Counted from the first letter of the stretch, positions 40,609 to 53,110 are shown. The stretch: 64,000 nucleotides of DNA from Salinactinospora qingdaonensis (GCF_039539445.1 NZ_BAABDD010000007.1:124001-188000); one strand, 5' to 3'. Notes: generated from the letters alone by a model not told the origin. Program-made: numbers and translations.

Positions 40609-41841
40609 TCACAGCGGGGAGCGGTCCAACCGGCCATGGGCAGACCCCGTGCCCGCCCCTTCGTCGGCCTCGGCGCTACGGAGGTAGCCGCCGTCTTCGT
40701 CGGGGAGCAGATCGTGGAAGATGCGCGAGCGCCGCACCCCGGCGGCTCGCAGTTGGGTGATAGCGCTGCGCATCATCGCCGGGGGACCGCACACGTAGGC
40801 GTCGTGCTCGTGGAATGGGCCGAAAGCGGCGATCGCGTCGGGAACCCGGCCACACCGCACGTCGCCGGAGAGCGCCGCGGCACCGGGGGAGGAGTCGGTC
40901 GCAGCCGTCGACTCCAGCACCGAGACCACCCGCAGCCACGGGTTGGCGCTTTGGAGTCGGTCAAGAGTGGGCTTTTCGGTGAGGTCGCCGCTGTGAGCAG
41001 CCCCGTAGAACAGCGTCACCGGACGGCGGCGAGGCAGGCTCGCGACCTGCTCGATGATCGCCTTGAGCGGCGCGATGCCCGTGCCCCCCGCCACGCACAC
41101 CAGCGGCCGATCGGAGGCGGCGTCCAAGACCATCGATCCCAACGGCGGGCCTAGCAGCACGCTGTCACCCAGCCGCGTGTGGTGGACTAGCGCGCCGCTG
41201 ACCCAACCGCCCGGCACGGCGCGTACCAGCAGATGCAGCAGGTTGTCGCTTTGGGGGGCGTTGGCGATGGAATAGGGGCGCCACACCCGTGGCCAGCGGG
41301 CCGCTTGCAGCATCAGGTACTGGCCCGGCAGGTAGCTGTACCCCTGGTTGGGCCGCAGCGTCAGCCGTGCCAGGTGGCGCTGCGGGCGTTCGAGCCCGAT
41401 GACATCGGCGTGCCACCACGGTGGCGCCCACGCCGAGTGCTCCTCAGCGGCCTCGATCATCATGCGCGCGGCCAACTGGTAGGCCGCCAGCCATGCCCGC
41501 TCGGCCTCCTGGCTCCACGCCGGGGCGGCGAAGCGGCGTAGCGTAGCCACTAGCGCCGAGCCCACAGCCTCGTAGTGGTGCGGCTCCACCCCGAACTTGC
41601 GGTGGTCGCGCCCCAGGTGGCTCAGAAACGAATTCAGCGTTTCGGCGTTGTCCAGATTGCGCACGATCGCGGTCAAAGCCGTGAACAGCCGGTCGCGTTG
41701 GACATCCATCGCTGGTGGGAACATCGACCTCACCCCGGGGTTGGCGGCGAAAAGCCGGCCGTAGAAGTAACCGATCGCCCGCTCCCGATCGTTGTCGATG
41801 TAGGCGAAGGTCTCTTCGATGAGGCGTGAGTTCAACGGCAT
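40609..41841 (-). CDS. Flavohaemoprotein (globin-reductase)
   Basis: This 410-residue protein has an N-terminal globin (1 to about 140; proximal His in LGRDHRKFGVEPHHY, B10 Tyr in AIGYFYGRLF), an FAD-binding domain (RPYSIANAP) and an NAD(P)H domain (VAGGTGIAPLKAII, VCGPPAMM). Such proteins oxidise nitric oxide to nitrate or act in redox sensing. ATG 41841 begins the globin; the frame upstream is not needed. A C-terminal extension after DLLPDEDGGYL is Ser/Gly/Arg-rich and probably disordered. No NsrR-like site was recognised. Confidence 0.9.
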   Translation of the reverse strand: MPLNSRLIEETFAYIDNDRERAIGYFYGRLFAANPGVRSMFPPAMDVQRDRLFTALTAIVRNLDNAETLNSFLSHLGRDHRKFGVEPHHYEAVGSALVATLRRFAAPAWSQEAERAWLAAYQLAARMMIEAAEEHSAWAPPWWHADVIGLERPQRHLARLTLRPNQGYSYLPGQYLMLQAARWPRVWRPYSIANAPQSDNLLHLLVRAVPGGWVSGALVHHTRLGDSVLLGPPLGSMVLDAASDRPLVCVAGGTGIAPLKAIIEQVASLPRRRPVTLFYGAAHSGDLTEKPTLDRLQSANPWLRVVSVLESTAATDSSPGAAALSGDVRCGRVPDAIAAFGPFHEHDAYVCGPPAMMRSAITQLRAAGVRRSRIFHDLLPDEDGGYLRSAEADEGAGTGSAHGRLDRSPL

Positions 41842-42361
41842 GAACGGGCTCGTCCCCCTCGGATCGCTTGGCGGCCAGACCGCCACTCCTCCCCGTAGGC
41901 GTGCCGATCGAACGCAGTGCCGTGCGCACTAGATCTCTCAGCTCACACTCAGGATCTTCGTCCGCTGAAGTCTGGCAGCCTCACAGCCAGTCAACAACCG
42001 ATTCCAGAAAATGCGGACTTTTCCTAACGAAGAGGAGGTGACGGAGAGGCGGGAGCGGTATTCCCGCGCTTGAGCGCGATCGGTGTCGTGCCGTGCCTTT
42101 CCGTGCTCTCCTGCGACGATGCCAGGGGGTGGCCCAGGAAGTCACACCGTGTCCGCAGGCCACGGTTGGACCTGCCGTCACGGTGCTGTTGACCTCCCTT
42201 ATCGGACGAGTGGCGCGTAATGCGACAAGTAGTCCGAACTGTTGTTAATGTCGCTAGCGGCTCAGCAACGGCGACACGCATGAACCGCTCATCGTGTCCG
42301 ATGGCGCGATAGGGTCCGCCGTCTTCCGGGCCTCGCACTCGCCGGAACACGAGGAGGACGC
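41842..42361. other. Divergent intergenic region
   Basis: About 520 bases between the flavohaemoprotein and the amidotransferase-like gene. It is less GC-rich in 41980-42260. No ORF, RNA or strong hairpin is supported; it presumably holds the two divergent promoters. Confidence 0.35.
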
Positions 42362-43078
42362 ATGCCCCCACCACTCATCGGGATCACGAGCTACCTCGAA
42401 CCCGCCCGTTGGGCCATGTCGGTACGCGAGGCCGCGGTCCTGGCCAGCTCCTACCTGCGCGAAGTCGACCGCGCCGGCGGACTCCCAGCGATCCTCGCTC
42501 CCACCCACCCCAGTTCGGTGCCCGATCTCGTGGCGCGTTTCGACGGCATCATCTTCAGCGACGGCCCCCATCTCGATCCCGCGCTGTACAACGAGTCGTC
42601 CCATGCGCGCACCACCACGCCCGATGCGCGCCGCGACCGCTTCGAGATCGCATTGGCCAAGGCGGTCGTCGAGGCCGGCCTGCCCTTCCTGGCGATCGCG
42701 CGAGGGGCCCACGTCCTCAACGTCGCCACCGGGGGCTCGCTGGTGCAGTATCTGCCCGAGACCGTCGGGCACGAGCGCCACGCCTCGGAGTCGGCCAAAC
42801 TCACCACCGCCGACCTTTCGGTCAGCCTCACCAGCAGGCTCGGCGAGGTTCTTGGCGACCAGGCCACGGTCCGGGAATCCCACACCCAGGGCTTCAACCG
42901 CTTGGGCAGCAGCCTGAGCCCCGTGGCCTGGGCCGCGGACAACTCGGTAGAGGCCGTCGAGGTCACCGGCCACCCCTTTGGCCTAGGTATCCAGTGGCAC
43001 CCGGAGGAGGGGCAGGATCGCAGCCTCTTCACCGCTCTCGTCTCCGCCGCGAACAAGGCCGGCGCGTCCCACTCCTAG
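42362..43078 (+). CDS. Peptidase C26/class I amidotransferase-like protein lacking the nucleophile
   Basis: This 238-residue protein resembles gamma-glutamyl-GABA hydrolases (PuuD-like): PPLIGITSYLEPARW, FDGIIFSDGPHLDP, ESHTQGFNRLG and GIQWHPEEGQ with His213 and Glu215. The nucleophile elbow reads FLAIARGAHVLN, so the usual Cys of ICRG is Ala113. The enzyme should therefore not hydrolyse gamma-glutamyl bonds by the known mechanism. It may be a binding or regulatory relic. GAGGAGG lies before the ATG. Confidence 0.82.
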   Translation: MPPPLIGITSYLEPARWAMSVREAAVLASSYLREVDRAGGLPAILAPTHPSSVPDLVARFDGIIFSDGPHLDPALYNESSHARTTTPDARRDRFEIALAKAVVEAGLPFLAIARGAHVLNVATGGSLVQYLPETVGHERHASESAKLTTADLSVSLTSRLGEVLGDQATVRESHTQGFNRLGSSLSPVAWAADNSVEAVEVTGHPFGLGIQWHPEEGQDRSLFTALVSAANKAGASHS

Positions 43079-43269
43079 CCGACCGCCTCCCCCCGCTGGC
43101 TACGGCGCGGCACGCCGACCTCGACAGGTGGTCAGTGCCCACCCCGACTAGGCTGCCGTGGGAAATCGTCCCGCCTGTCAGGTTTTGGGGCAGCAAAAAA
43201 CACGCGCCATCCTTACCCCCGCGTTGGCGTTGCAGTGGGTAGGCTCGACAACGGGCACAGGGAGGTGGG

Positions 43270-44031
43270 GTGGCGATCCAAGCGAAAGGGGATGACTCCG
43301 CAGGTAACCGCATCTGGACAATCCCGAACTTGCTGAGTGTCCTGCGCCTGCTCGGGGTCCCGTTGTTCCTGTGGCTGGTTCTTGTGCCACAGGCCGACTG
43401 GTGGGCGTTGGCCGTCCTAGCCTTCGCCGGCCTGTCCGACTGGCTCGACGGCAAGATCGCGCGCGCCTGGAACCAGACGAGCCGTATCGGCATGCTGCTC
43501 GATCCACTGGCGGACCGGCTCTACATCTTCGCCGCGCTGCTTGGCCTCCTCGTGCGAGACATGATCCCGTGGTGGCTCATGGCGTTGTTGGTCCTGCGTG
43601 ATGCGCTGATCGCGCTCGCTCTGCCCATTCTGCGCCATTACGGTTACGGGCCACTACCAGTCAATTTCGCGGGCAAAGTCGCCACGACGTGCCTGCTCTA
43701 CTCTTTCCCCCTGCTATTCCTAGCCGGATATGGGGGAATAGTCGGCAATGTGGCACAAGTCGTAGGTTGGGCTTTCGCCATCTGGGGAACGGCTATCTAC
43801 TGGTGGGCCGGATTGCTGTATGCAGTTCAGGGGTTGCGTCTGATCAGGCAATCCCGACACGCCGATCGCACCACCGCGGCGAGTTCTTCGTCCGTGAGGC
43901 GCTCGGCGGCAACGGCAGAAGATCCCACGGCGCTTGACAAAGACCGGGTGGGCAAGGACCCCCAGGGGCGCCGCACCGGAAGATCCGGTCCTACCTCCAG
44001 TGACAGGAAGGGAGCGACATCCCCACCATGA
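43270..44031 (+). CDS. CDP-alcohol phosphatidyltransferase
   Basis: This 253-residue membrane enzyme attaches a polar head group to CDP-diacylglycerol. The catalytic signature D-G-x2-A-R-x8-G-x3-D-x3-D is complete in LDGKIARAWNQTSRIGMLLD and PLADRL. About six membrane helices follow. The C-terminal 60 residues are Ser/Lys/Arg-rich and disordered. The GTG follows GGGAGGTGG. By gene order it corresponds to the PgsA2-like gene near garA in mycobacteria. The head group is undetermined. Confidence 0.88.
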   Translation: MAIQAKGDDSAGNRIWTIPNLLSVLRLLGVPLFLWLVLVPQADWWALAVLAFAGLSDWLDGKIARAWNQTSRIGMLLDPLADRLYIFAALLGLLVRDMIPWWLMALLVLRDALIALALPILRHYGYGPLPVNFAGKVATTCLLYSFPLLFLAGYGGIVGNVAQVVGWAFAIWGTAIYWWAGLLYAVQGLRLIRQSRHADRTTAASSSSVRRSAATAEDPTALDKDRVGKDPQGRRTGRSGPTSSDRKGATSPP

Positions 44032-44086
44032 GACCACGCCTAAGGGCGTTTCGCCGAGCGAGAACCGGGGCCTGGGGGTGGCCCAG

Positions 44087-46585
44087 ATGAAAGCAGTCCT
44101 GATGGCCGGAGGAGCGGGCACCCGACTGCGTCCAATGACGGCGAACCAGCCCAAACCACTGTTGCCGGTGGTCAATCGGCCAATCATGGAGCATGTGCTG
44201 CGACTTCTTAAGCGGCACGGCTTCGACGACACGGTCGTGACCGTGCAATTCCTCGCCACAATGATCCGAAACTATTTCGGTGATGGTGAGGAACTCGGCA
44301 TGAACCTGCACTACGTCGCCGAAGAGGTCCCGCTCGGTACAGCCGGCAGTGTCAAGAACGCCGAACACCATCTCAAGGGCGAACCCTTCATCGTCATATC
44401 CGGCGATGCGCTCACCGATATCGACCTCACCGACATGGTGCGGTTCCACCGGGAGAATGGTGCCAAAGTGACGATCGGGCTCAAGCGGGTAGCCAACCCG
44501 CTGGAGTTCGGCATCATCATTGTTGATGACAACGGGCGCATCCAGCGCTTTCTGGAGAAACCCACCTGGGGTCAAGTCTTCTCCGACACCGTCAACACCG
44601 GCATCTACATCATGGAGCCCGACGTCTTGGAGCGGGTGGCCGAGAACGAGGTCGTCGACTGGTCCGGCGACGTCTTCCCCGAGTTGCTCAAGGAAGGGGC
44701 TCCCCTCTACGGTTACGTCGCCGACGGCTACTGGGAGGACGTCGGTACCCACGAGAGCTACTTGCGCGCCCAAGCCGACGTGCTCTCGGGCAAGATCGAC
44801 GCTGAGATCGACGGCTTCGAGATGTCACCGGGCGTGTGGGTGGCCGAAGGCGCCGAGGTCGACCCCGAGGCCATCTTGCGGGGTCCGCTGTTCATCGGCG
44901 ACTACGCCAAGGTCGAGGCCGGGGCGGAGCTGCGCGAGTTCACCGTGCTCGGCAGCAACGTCGTGGTCCGCTCCGACGCTTTCTTGCACCGGGCCGTGAT
45001 CCACGACAACGTCTACATCGGTTCCAGCACCAACCTGCGCGGTTGTGTGATCGGTAAGAACACCGACGTGATGTCGCGCGCCCGGATCGAAGAGGGCACG
45101 GTCGTCGGCGAGGAAAGCGTCATCGAGTCCGAGGCCTACCTCGCCAACGACATCAAGGTCTACCCGTTCAAAACCATCGAGGCCGGAGCGGTCGTCAACA
45201 CCAACGTCATCTGGGAGTCGCGCGGGCAGCGCTCGCTGTTCGGCCCCAGAGGCGTGTCGGGGCTGATCAACGTGGAGATCACCCCGGAACTGGCGGTGCG
45301 GCTGGCCAGCGCCTACGCCACCACCCTCAAGAAGGGCACGGTCGTGGGCACCTCGCGCGACGCCTCCCGGGCGGCGCGCACCCTCAAGCGGGCCGTTATC
45401 AGCGCTCTCACCGCCAGCGCCATCGATGTGCAGGACCTGGAGGCCGTGCCCCTGCCGGTGGCGCGCTTCCACACCTCACAAAGCGGCGTGGGCGGCGGGA
45501 TCGCGCTGCGGACATCGCCGGGAGATCCCCAGTCGGTCGACATCGTCTTCCTGGATGAGCGGGGAGCCGACCTCTCGCCGGCGGCCCAGCGCAAGCTGGA
45601 GCGCGTTTTCTCCCGCGCCGAGTTCCGCCGCGCCTTCCCCGGCGAGATCGCCGAACTGTCCTTCCCCTCCCGCGGTATCGAGAATTACGCCCACGATCTG
45701 CTTAAACGCATCGACACCTCCAGTGTCGCCGAGAGTGGTCTCAAGGTCGTAGTCGACTGTGCCGGAGGGACCGGTTCGCTGATCCTGCCCGCGCTGTTGG
45801 GCCGGATCGGGGCTGATGTCCTCACGGTCAACGGCCGCCTCGACGAGGCTTCCCCCACCGACACCCTCGCCAAGCAGATGCGCGACCTGCAACGGCTGGG
45901 GGAGTTGGTGTCGTCCTCGCGCGCCGACTTCGGGGTGCGGTTCGATCCGGTGGCCGAGCGGCTGTCCATCGTGGACGAAAACGGAGAGCTCGTCGACAAC
46001 GAGCGGGCCCTGCTGGTGGTGCTCGACCTCATCGCCGCCGAGCGCCGCACCGGGCGGGTGGCGCTGCCGGTGACCACGACGCGGGTGGCCGAGCAGGTGG
46101 CCAACTTCCACGGCGTGGAGGTGCAGTGGACGCCCACAGCCACTGACGAGCTGACTAAGGCGGCCATGGCCGAAGACATCATCTTCGCCGCTGACGGGCG
46201 TGGTGGCTTCGTTTTGCCGGAGTTCTCCCGCACTAGCGACGCTATCGCCGCGTTCGTGCGCCTGCTGGGGCTCGTGGCACGGACGAAACTGTCGTTGAGC
46301 CAGATCGACAACCGCATCCCTGAAGCGCATCTGCTGCGTCGCTCGGTGCCCACCCCATGGGCGGTCAAGGGCAGCGTCATGCGTGAGGTTGTGGAGGCCG
46401 CTGAGGGGCGCGATATCGACACCACCGATGGCGTGCGCGTCATGGAGCCGTCGGGCGGTTGGGCCCTCGTGCTGCCCGATACCTCCGAGGCGGTCACCCA
46501 TCTTTGGGCGGAAGGTCCCGACTCCGACACCGCGCAGCGGTTGCTGGAGGAGTGGGCCGCCGTGGTCGAGCGCGCGGAGGGCTGA
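44087..46585 (+). CDS. Mannose-1-phosphate guanylyltransferase fused to degenerate phosphomannomutase domain
   Basis: This 832-residue protein has three parts. Residues 1 to about 235 are a nucleotidyltransferase (MKAVLMAGGAGTRLRPMT, QPKPLLPVVNRP, ISGDALTD). About 250-375 is a left-handed beta-helix. About 380-832 is a phosphohexomutase-like region. In the mutase part the phosphoserine loop reads FHTSQSGVG (461-468) instead of TASHNP, and the metal loop reads FDPVAER (619-625) instead of DGDxDR, so that domain is probably inactive. The protein likely makes GDP-mannose or a related NDP-sugar for the cell envelope. ATG 44087 follows GGGGG; upstream frame is unsupported. Confidence 0.88.
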   Translation: MKAVLMAGGAGTRLRPMTANQPKPLLPVVNRPIMEHVLRLLKRHGFDDTVVTVQFLATMIRNYFGDGEELGMNLHYVAEEVPLGTAGSVKNAEHHLKGEPFIVISGDALTDIDLTDMVRFHRENGAKVTIGLKRVANPLEFGIIIVDDNGRIQRFLEKPTWGQVFSDTVNTGIYIMEPDVLERVAENEVVDWSGDVFPELLKEGAPLYGYVADGYWEDVGTHESYLRAQADVLSGKIDAEIDGFEMSPGVWVAEGAEVDPEAILRGPLFIGDYAKVEAGAELREFTVLGSNVVVRSDAFLHRAVIHDNVYIGSSTNLRGCVIGKNTDVMSRARIEEGTVVGEESVIESEAYLANDIKVYPFKTIEAGAVVNTNVIWESRGQRSLFGPRGVSGLINVEITPELAVRLASAYATTLKKGTVVGTSRDASRAARTLKRAVISALTASAIDVQDLEAVPLPVARFHTSQSGVGGGIALRTSPGDPQSVDIVFLDERGADLSPAAQRKLERVFSRAEFRRAFPGEIAELSFPSRGIENYAHDLLKRIDTSSVAESGLKVVVDCAGGTGSLILPALLGRIGADVLTVNGRLDEASPTDTLAKQMRDLQRLGELVSSSRADFGVRFDPVAERLSIVDENGELVDNERALLVVLDLIAAERRTGRVALPVTTTRVAEQVANFHGVEVQWTPTATDELTKAAMAEDIIFAADGRGGFVLPEFSRTSDAIAAFVRLLGLVARTKLSLSQIDNRIPEAHLLRRSVPTPWAVKGSVMREVVEAAEGRDIDTTDGVRVMEPSGGWALVLPDTSEAVTHLWAEGPDSDTAQRLLEEWAAVVERAEG

Positions 46586-46630
46586 CCTCCCCCGGCGAAA
46601 CCTCGACCGCGCCGCACAACCTGGTAACAC

Positions 46631-46660
46631 CCTGTGGGGCGCCCGCGGGCGCCCCACAGG
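46631..46660. terminator. Perfect palindromic terminator
   Basis: A perfect 30-base palindrome (CCTGTGGGGCGCCCG and its exact complement, no loop) 46 bases after the preceding stop forms a strong hairpin. The remaining gap to 46992 holds nothing else recognised. Confidence 0.75.
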
Positions 46661-46992
46661 CGTATGTGCTATCGGGGTAGCGGTGCAGATGGGCACCGGC
46701 GGCGGGGCGTGATTGCGCGGACGTCGCTATCACATCGATATGGTTTAGAGTCGAGTGTTCCCCCAACGCCTACCACCTCGCGATCGCAAGGATTCCCGGG
46801 TGGCGAAGGCTGGGGGATGGGGCCGATTATGGGGAGATGAGACGTTGTCAGAACCGACGGGAGCCGGCCGGCGGGCGACCGCTTCCCGCTCCTGGCCCCA
46901 CCGGCGGTGACCGGTTCCCCCGATCGCCGTGTACATGAAGACCACCAGCCGAATCAAGCACCGCCCCGTGCGGTAGGAGGCCGAGCCGACCC

Positions 46993-47538
46993 ATGTCGAG
47001 CGTTTACTGCACGCAGTGCGGTCACGCCGTTGCGGATGATGCCCGTTTCTGCTCCAACTGTGGTTCCCCTATCCGCGGGGCCCAACAGGCGGCTCCGCAG
47101 TCCCGCGAACGCCGCGACTCCGTCGGCGAGACCACGTCAACGATCTCCATCTCCGGAATTCAGGCGCTCGAATCGGAGACGGAGGGCGGCGAGGACGTCG
47201 CCGCCGATCCCACGGCGGTGGAAGCGCTGCCCGCCGGTACCGCCCTGCTCGTGGTCAAACGCGGACCTAACGCCGGAAGCAGGTTCCTGCTCGATAGCGA
47301 TCTGACGACGGCCGGGCGCCACCCCAACAGCGACATCTTCCTTGACGACGTCACGGTTTCGCGCCGTCACGTGGAGTTCTTCCGGCGCGATTCCTCCTTT
47401 GGGGTTCGCGACGTCGGTAGCCTCAACGGTACCTACGTCAACCGGGAACGCATCGACGAAGCCGAGCTCCACGGCGGTGACGAAGTGCAGATCGGTAAGT
47501 TCCGTCTGGTACTGCTGACCAATCCACGGCGTGGCTGA
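46993..47538 (+). CDS. garA: GarA/OdhI-type FHA regulator with zinc ribbon
   Basis: This 181-residue protein has an N-terminal zinc ribbon (Cys6, Cys9, Cys20, Cys23), a phosphorylation motif GETTSTIS (Thr47/Thr48) and an FHA domain (about 84-178; GRHPNSDIFLDDVTVSRRHV, SLNGTYVN). In mycobacteria and corynebacteria the unphosphorylated protein binds and inhibits 2-oxoglutarate dehydrogenase and controls glutamate metabolism; PknB/PknG phosphorylate the ETTS site. The zinc ribbon is an extra module absent from the shorter GarA proteins. The position before DUF151, MerR and gcvP matches the mycobacterial order. Confidence 0.9.
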   Translation: MSSVYCTQCGHAVADDARFCSNCGSPIRGAQQAAPQSRERRDSVGETTSTISISGIQALESETEGGEDVAADPTAVEALPAGTALLVVKRGPNAGSRFLLDSDLTTAGRHPNSDIFLDDVTVSRRHVEFFRRDSSFGVRDVGSLNGTYVNRERIDEAELHGGDEVQIGKFRLVLLTNPRRG

Positions 47539-47812
47539 GACGCGGTCACAGGGTGGTGTCCTTATGCGCAGGTTTGCGCCGCGGCCGTGCCGGAGAGCTT
47601 TGTAGGGAAGACCGCCACCGATGGCGCAAGACGGGACAGACCTCCCATGTCCGATTGTGAAAAGTTTTGGGCAATTTCAACGTTTTTTCGCGGAACGGGA
47701 GTCGACTCCTCCTTCGACACCATCGCACCTGGGCGGTGTACCGTGAGAGAGGGAGCAGAGCACAGCATGGCGAGTGCCCCTCCGGCACGACGAGTCGTGG
47801 GACGGAGCCGCA

Positions 47813-48283
47813 GTGAAGCATATGGAGGTTATCGGCGTCCGGGTCGAGATGCCCTCGAATCAGCCGATTGTCCTGCTCAAAGAGGCTGATGGGGAGCGCT
47901 ACCTCCCCATCTGGATCGGCGCTGTCGAGGCCACGGCCATCGCCTTGGCCCAGCAGGGGGTGATCCCTGCCCGGCCGCTTACACACGATCTTTTCCGAGA
48001 TGTCCTCGACGCGCTCGACGCAACCCTGAGCACTGTCAACATCACCGCGATCAACGATGGCATCTTCTACGCCGAGTTGGTGTTCTCCAACGGCATTGAA
48101 GTCAGTGCCCGGCCGTCCGATTCCATCGCTCTCGCCTTGCGCACCGGGGCCCCGATCTACGCGCGTGAGGACGTCGTCGACGAGGCCGGGGTGCCCATCC
48201 CCGACGAGCAGGAAGACGAGGTCGAGAAGTTCAGGGAGTTCCTGAACAACATCTCGCCCGAGGATTTCGGGCGTACCACCTGA
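47813..48283 (+). CDS. Bifunctional nuclease family (DUF151) protein
   Basis: This 156-residue protein has the BFN/DUF151 signature: MEVIGVRVEMPSNQPIVLLK, LPIWIGAVEATAIALAQQG, RPLTHDLFRDVLDALDA, ARPSDSIALALRTGAPIY. Some family members have nuclease activity. GTG 47813 has GGACGGAG upstream. In mycobacteria (Rv1829) it lies between two MerR genes; here only the downstream MerR gene is present. Confidence 0.92.
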   Translation: MKHMEVIGVRVEMPSNQPIVLLKEADGERYLPIWIGAVEATAIALAQQGVIPARPLTHDLFRDVLDALDATLSTVNITAINDGIFYAELVFSNGIEVSARPSDSIALALRTGAPIYAREDVVDEAGVPIPDEQEDEVEKFREFLNNISPEDFGRTT

Positions 48284-48293
48284 GACCGAGACC

Positions 48294-48332
48294 GTGGCCA
48301 TGGGTGGCGCATCCGGTGCCGCCCATGGCCAC
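48294..48332 (+). terminator. DUF151 gene terminator
   Basis: A 17-bp stem (GTGGCCATGGGTGGCGC with its near-exact complement) and a five-base loop lie ten bases after the stop. GCTTTCC follows. Confidence 0.8.
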
Positions 48333-49052
48333 GCTTTCCGGGGGTTTCCGGCCGGTGCGCCAGCCCAGGGCTACCTAGGCGGTCGCCCATGGCCGACTTC
48401 TCCTGCCACGGTGCCACCACGTGCGCAGTGCCTTCCCGCGACTACGCGGCGCTGTAACAGGCGGGCGGGGCTACACCGGGCCGCGAACCGGTGGGGCAGG
48501 CCGCCCCTGCTGTGCTGTGCGGCCGGGAACCTGAGCGCGCTGTTCGCCGTGCCTCTAACCGGGCTCCGCCCCCGCGGCACCGGCGGTCGCTCGCGGGCGG
48601 GGCAAACGCTGCTCCCGCCCGCGGTCCCACCCCCCAATGGATGTGCCGCCGTGACCAGCTAAAAGAGTGGTGTGTCCGCGATTACCGGCCCGCTGCGGTG
48701 GTAGGAAACACCCATGGAAACCGCACGCGCTCCAAGCGCGATCCAACGCGCGGTTTCGCCCAAGCGTGGATGGCCGTCATGAGCCGAGGACGTGGGCCCG
48801 ACCGGTGGGTCCCGACGGCAGTCGGTACCGCCCAGGACACCCGTGCGCGCCGGACGCGGCGCGGGCGTCGGCCGCCGACGTGCCAGATGTGTAACGCCAA
48901 CGCCGTATGGCAGGGGAACAGCTTCCGCGACGCGCCGCGTGGTGTCGTTGACGCTGTACATCCCGCGGTCTTACCGTCTTTGTCGAACAAACCCGCGGTG
49001 CCCTCATCTCCCCTAGTCACACCGCCGCGGGTCGAGAAGCCGGAGGTTCGGC
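48333..49052. other. 720-base gap before the MerR gene
   Basis: No ORF in either direction shows family resemblance; those open lack ribosome binding sites. TTGACG at 48956 could be part of a promoter for merR, but no clear -10 was found. Confidence 0.35.
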
Positions 49053-49658
49053 GTGGCGGTTACCAGCGGCAAGCAGCAAGCCTCCGACCACAGGCGATGG
49101 GCGATACGGCGAGCTGGAGAGCAGGGCCTGCTGTGTGAAGAGGACGTGGTGGCGCTGCCTATGGATGTCGGTTATCGGAGCCCCACGGCGTGTGCGGCGG
49201 CCGAGATCACCTACCGGCAGCTCGACTACTGGGCGCGGACCGGATTGGTAGAGCCCAGTGTCACCGCCGGTGAGGGCGCTGGTGAGCAGCGCCTCTACAG
49301 TTTCGGTGACATCCTGATCCTCAAAGTCGTCAAACGGTTACTCGACACCGGCATATCCCTCCAGCAGATCCGCACGGCTGTCGACCACCTACGGCAGCGA
49401 CAAACCGCTGATCTCGCCCAGATCACCCTGATGAGCGACGGAGTCAGCGTCTACGAGTGCACGTCCTCTGAGGAGGTCGTTGACCTGATGCAAGGCGGTC
49501 AGGGCGTGTTCGGCATCGCCTTGGGCCACGTCTGGCGCGAGCTTGAAGGTTCACTCGCCGATGTCCCCAGTGAGGATGTTCCGCAATCGTCACTGTCGAG
49601 TGAGCCTCATCCGGCCGACGAGCTAGCGCGGCGTCGCCGCGAGCGCAAGACGGGGTAA
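49053..49658 (+). CDS. MerR-family regulator (Rv1830-like)
   Basis: This 201-residue protein has the MerR domain beginning with the diagnostic GYRSPTACAAAEITYRQLDY (about 40-59), then WARTGLVEPS, YSFGDILILKVVKRLLDTGI and SLQQIRTAVDHLRQR. A C-terminal region includes SDGVSVYECTSSEEVVDLMQ and GQGVFGIALGHVWRELEGSL. Its closest relatives by memory are the mycobacterial Rv1830 and the corynebacterial FtsR group, linked to cell division and growth control. The GTG has CGGAG upstream. It is followed by gcvP after a riboswitch, as in mycobacteria. Confidence 0.88.
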   Translation: MAVTSGKQQASDHRRWAIRRAGEQGLLCEEDVVALPMDVGYRSPTACAAAEITYRQLDYWARTGLVEPSVTAGEGAGEQRLYSFGDILILKVVKRLLDTGISLQQIRTAVDHLRQRQTADLAQITLMSDGVSVYECTSSEEVVDLMQGGQGVFGIALGHVWRELEGSLADVPSEDVPQSSLSSEPHPADELARRRRERKTG

Positions 49659-50000
49659 GGAGCTTCTCGCCGCTGCGATGCCCCGCAGCGACCGGCCCGG
49701 CCGTGCTCACCCCATCGGGCGCGCCCACTGCCCCACACCGCCGGTCGTGTTCCTTGTCTCACCCCCGTGTCGGGCGTGGCGCAAAACCTGCTTCCCGCGC
49801 CACTGTGGCGGCTCTAGCCCAGCTCAGCTCTTCCAGGGCAGCCCGCATGCGCGCGGGTTTCCCGGCACCGAGTACCGTGCGAAGAGAGCACAGGGAACAT
49901 GCGAGGAGCCTGACACTTTCATGTCAGATGCCTGGATGATGGCTGTCAATTCGGGTATGTCTGGTGTTCCCAACAAAAAGGACCGATAGCGAGCCGTTGA
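49659..50000. other. Gap before the glycine riboswitch
   Basis: About 340 bases without recognised gene. It should contain the gcvP promoter; I could not place it with confidence. Confidence 0.3.
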
Positions 50001-50080
50001 TCCACACGGGAGAGACCCCTCACGGGGCGCCGACGGGGCAAACCTCCCCAGTAACCTCTCAGGCAAAAGGACCGTGTGGA
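50001..50080 (+). ncRNA. Glycine riboswitch aptamer
   Basis: The segment has the glycine aptamer core: GGGAGAG near the 5' side, GGGCGCCGACGGGGCAA, and CTCTCAGGCAAAAGGACC. P1 is formed by TCCACACGG (50001-50009) and its perfect complement (50072-50080). It lies 115 bases before gcvP. Only one clear aptamer is seen; the GAGAGGCACTCTGGAG after it might be a ghost-aptamer partner helix. Glycine binding is expected to turn on the cleavage enzyme. Confidence 0.9.
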
Positions 50081-50194
50081 GAGGCACTCTGGAGTAGCGG
50101 GCGGCATCCGCCTGCGGCGCCGCCGTCGTGCGCGACAGAGGGGGAGACCAGGGAGAAGCAGCCGGGATACCGGCTCAGCGACCAGGAGGTCTCC

Positions 50195-53083
<2,889 letters not shown>

Positions 53084-53110
53084 GGCGCTGGTGGTTGACG
53101 TGGTCGATCG

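Noticed and set aside
48491..49138. 215-codon open frame before and into the MerR gene
   Set aside because: It overlaps the MerR start, lacks a ribosome binding site, and is low-complexity Arg/Pro-rich.
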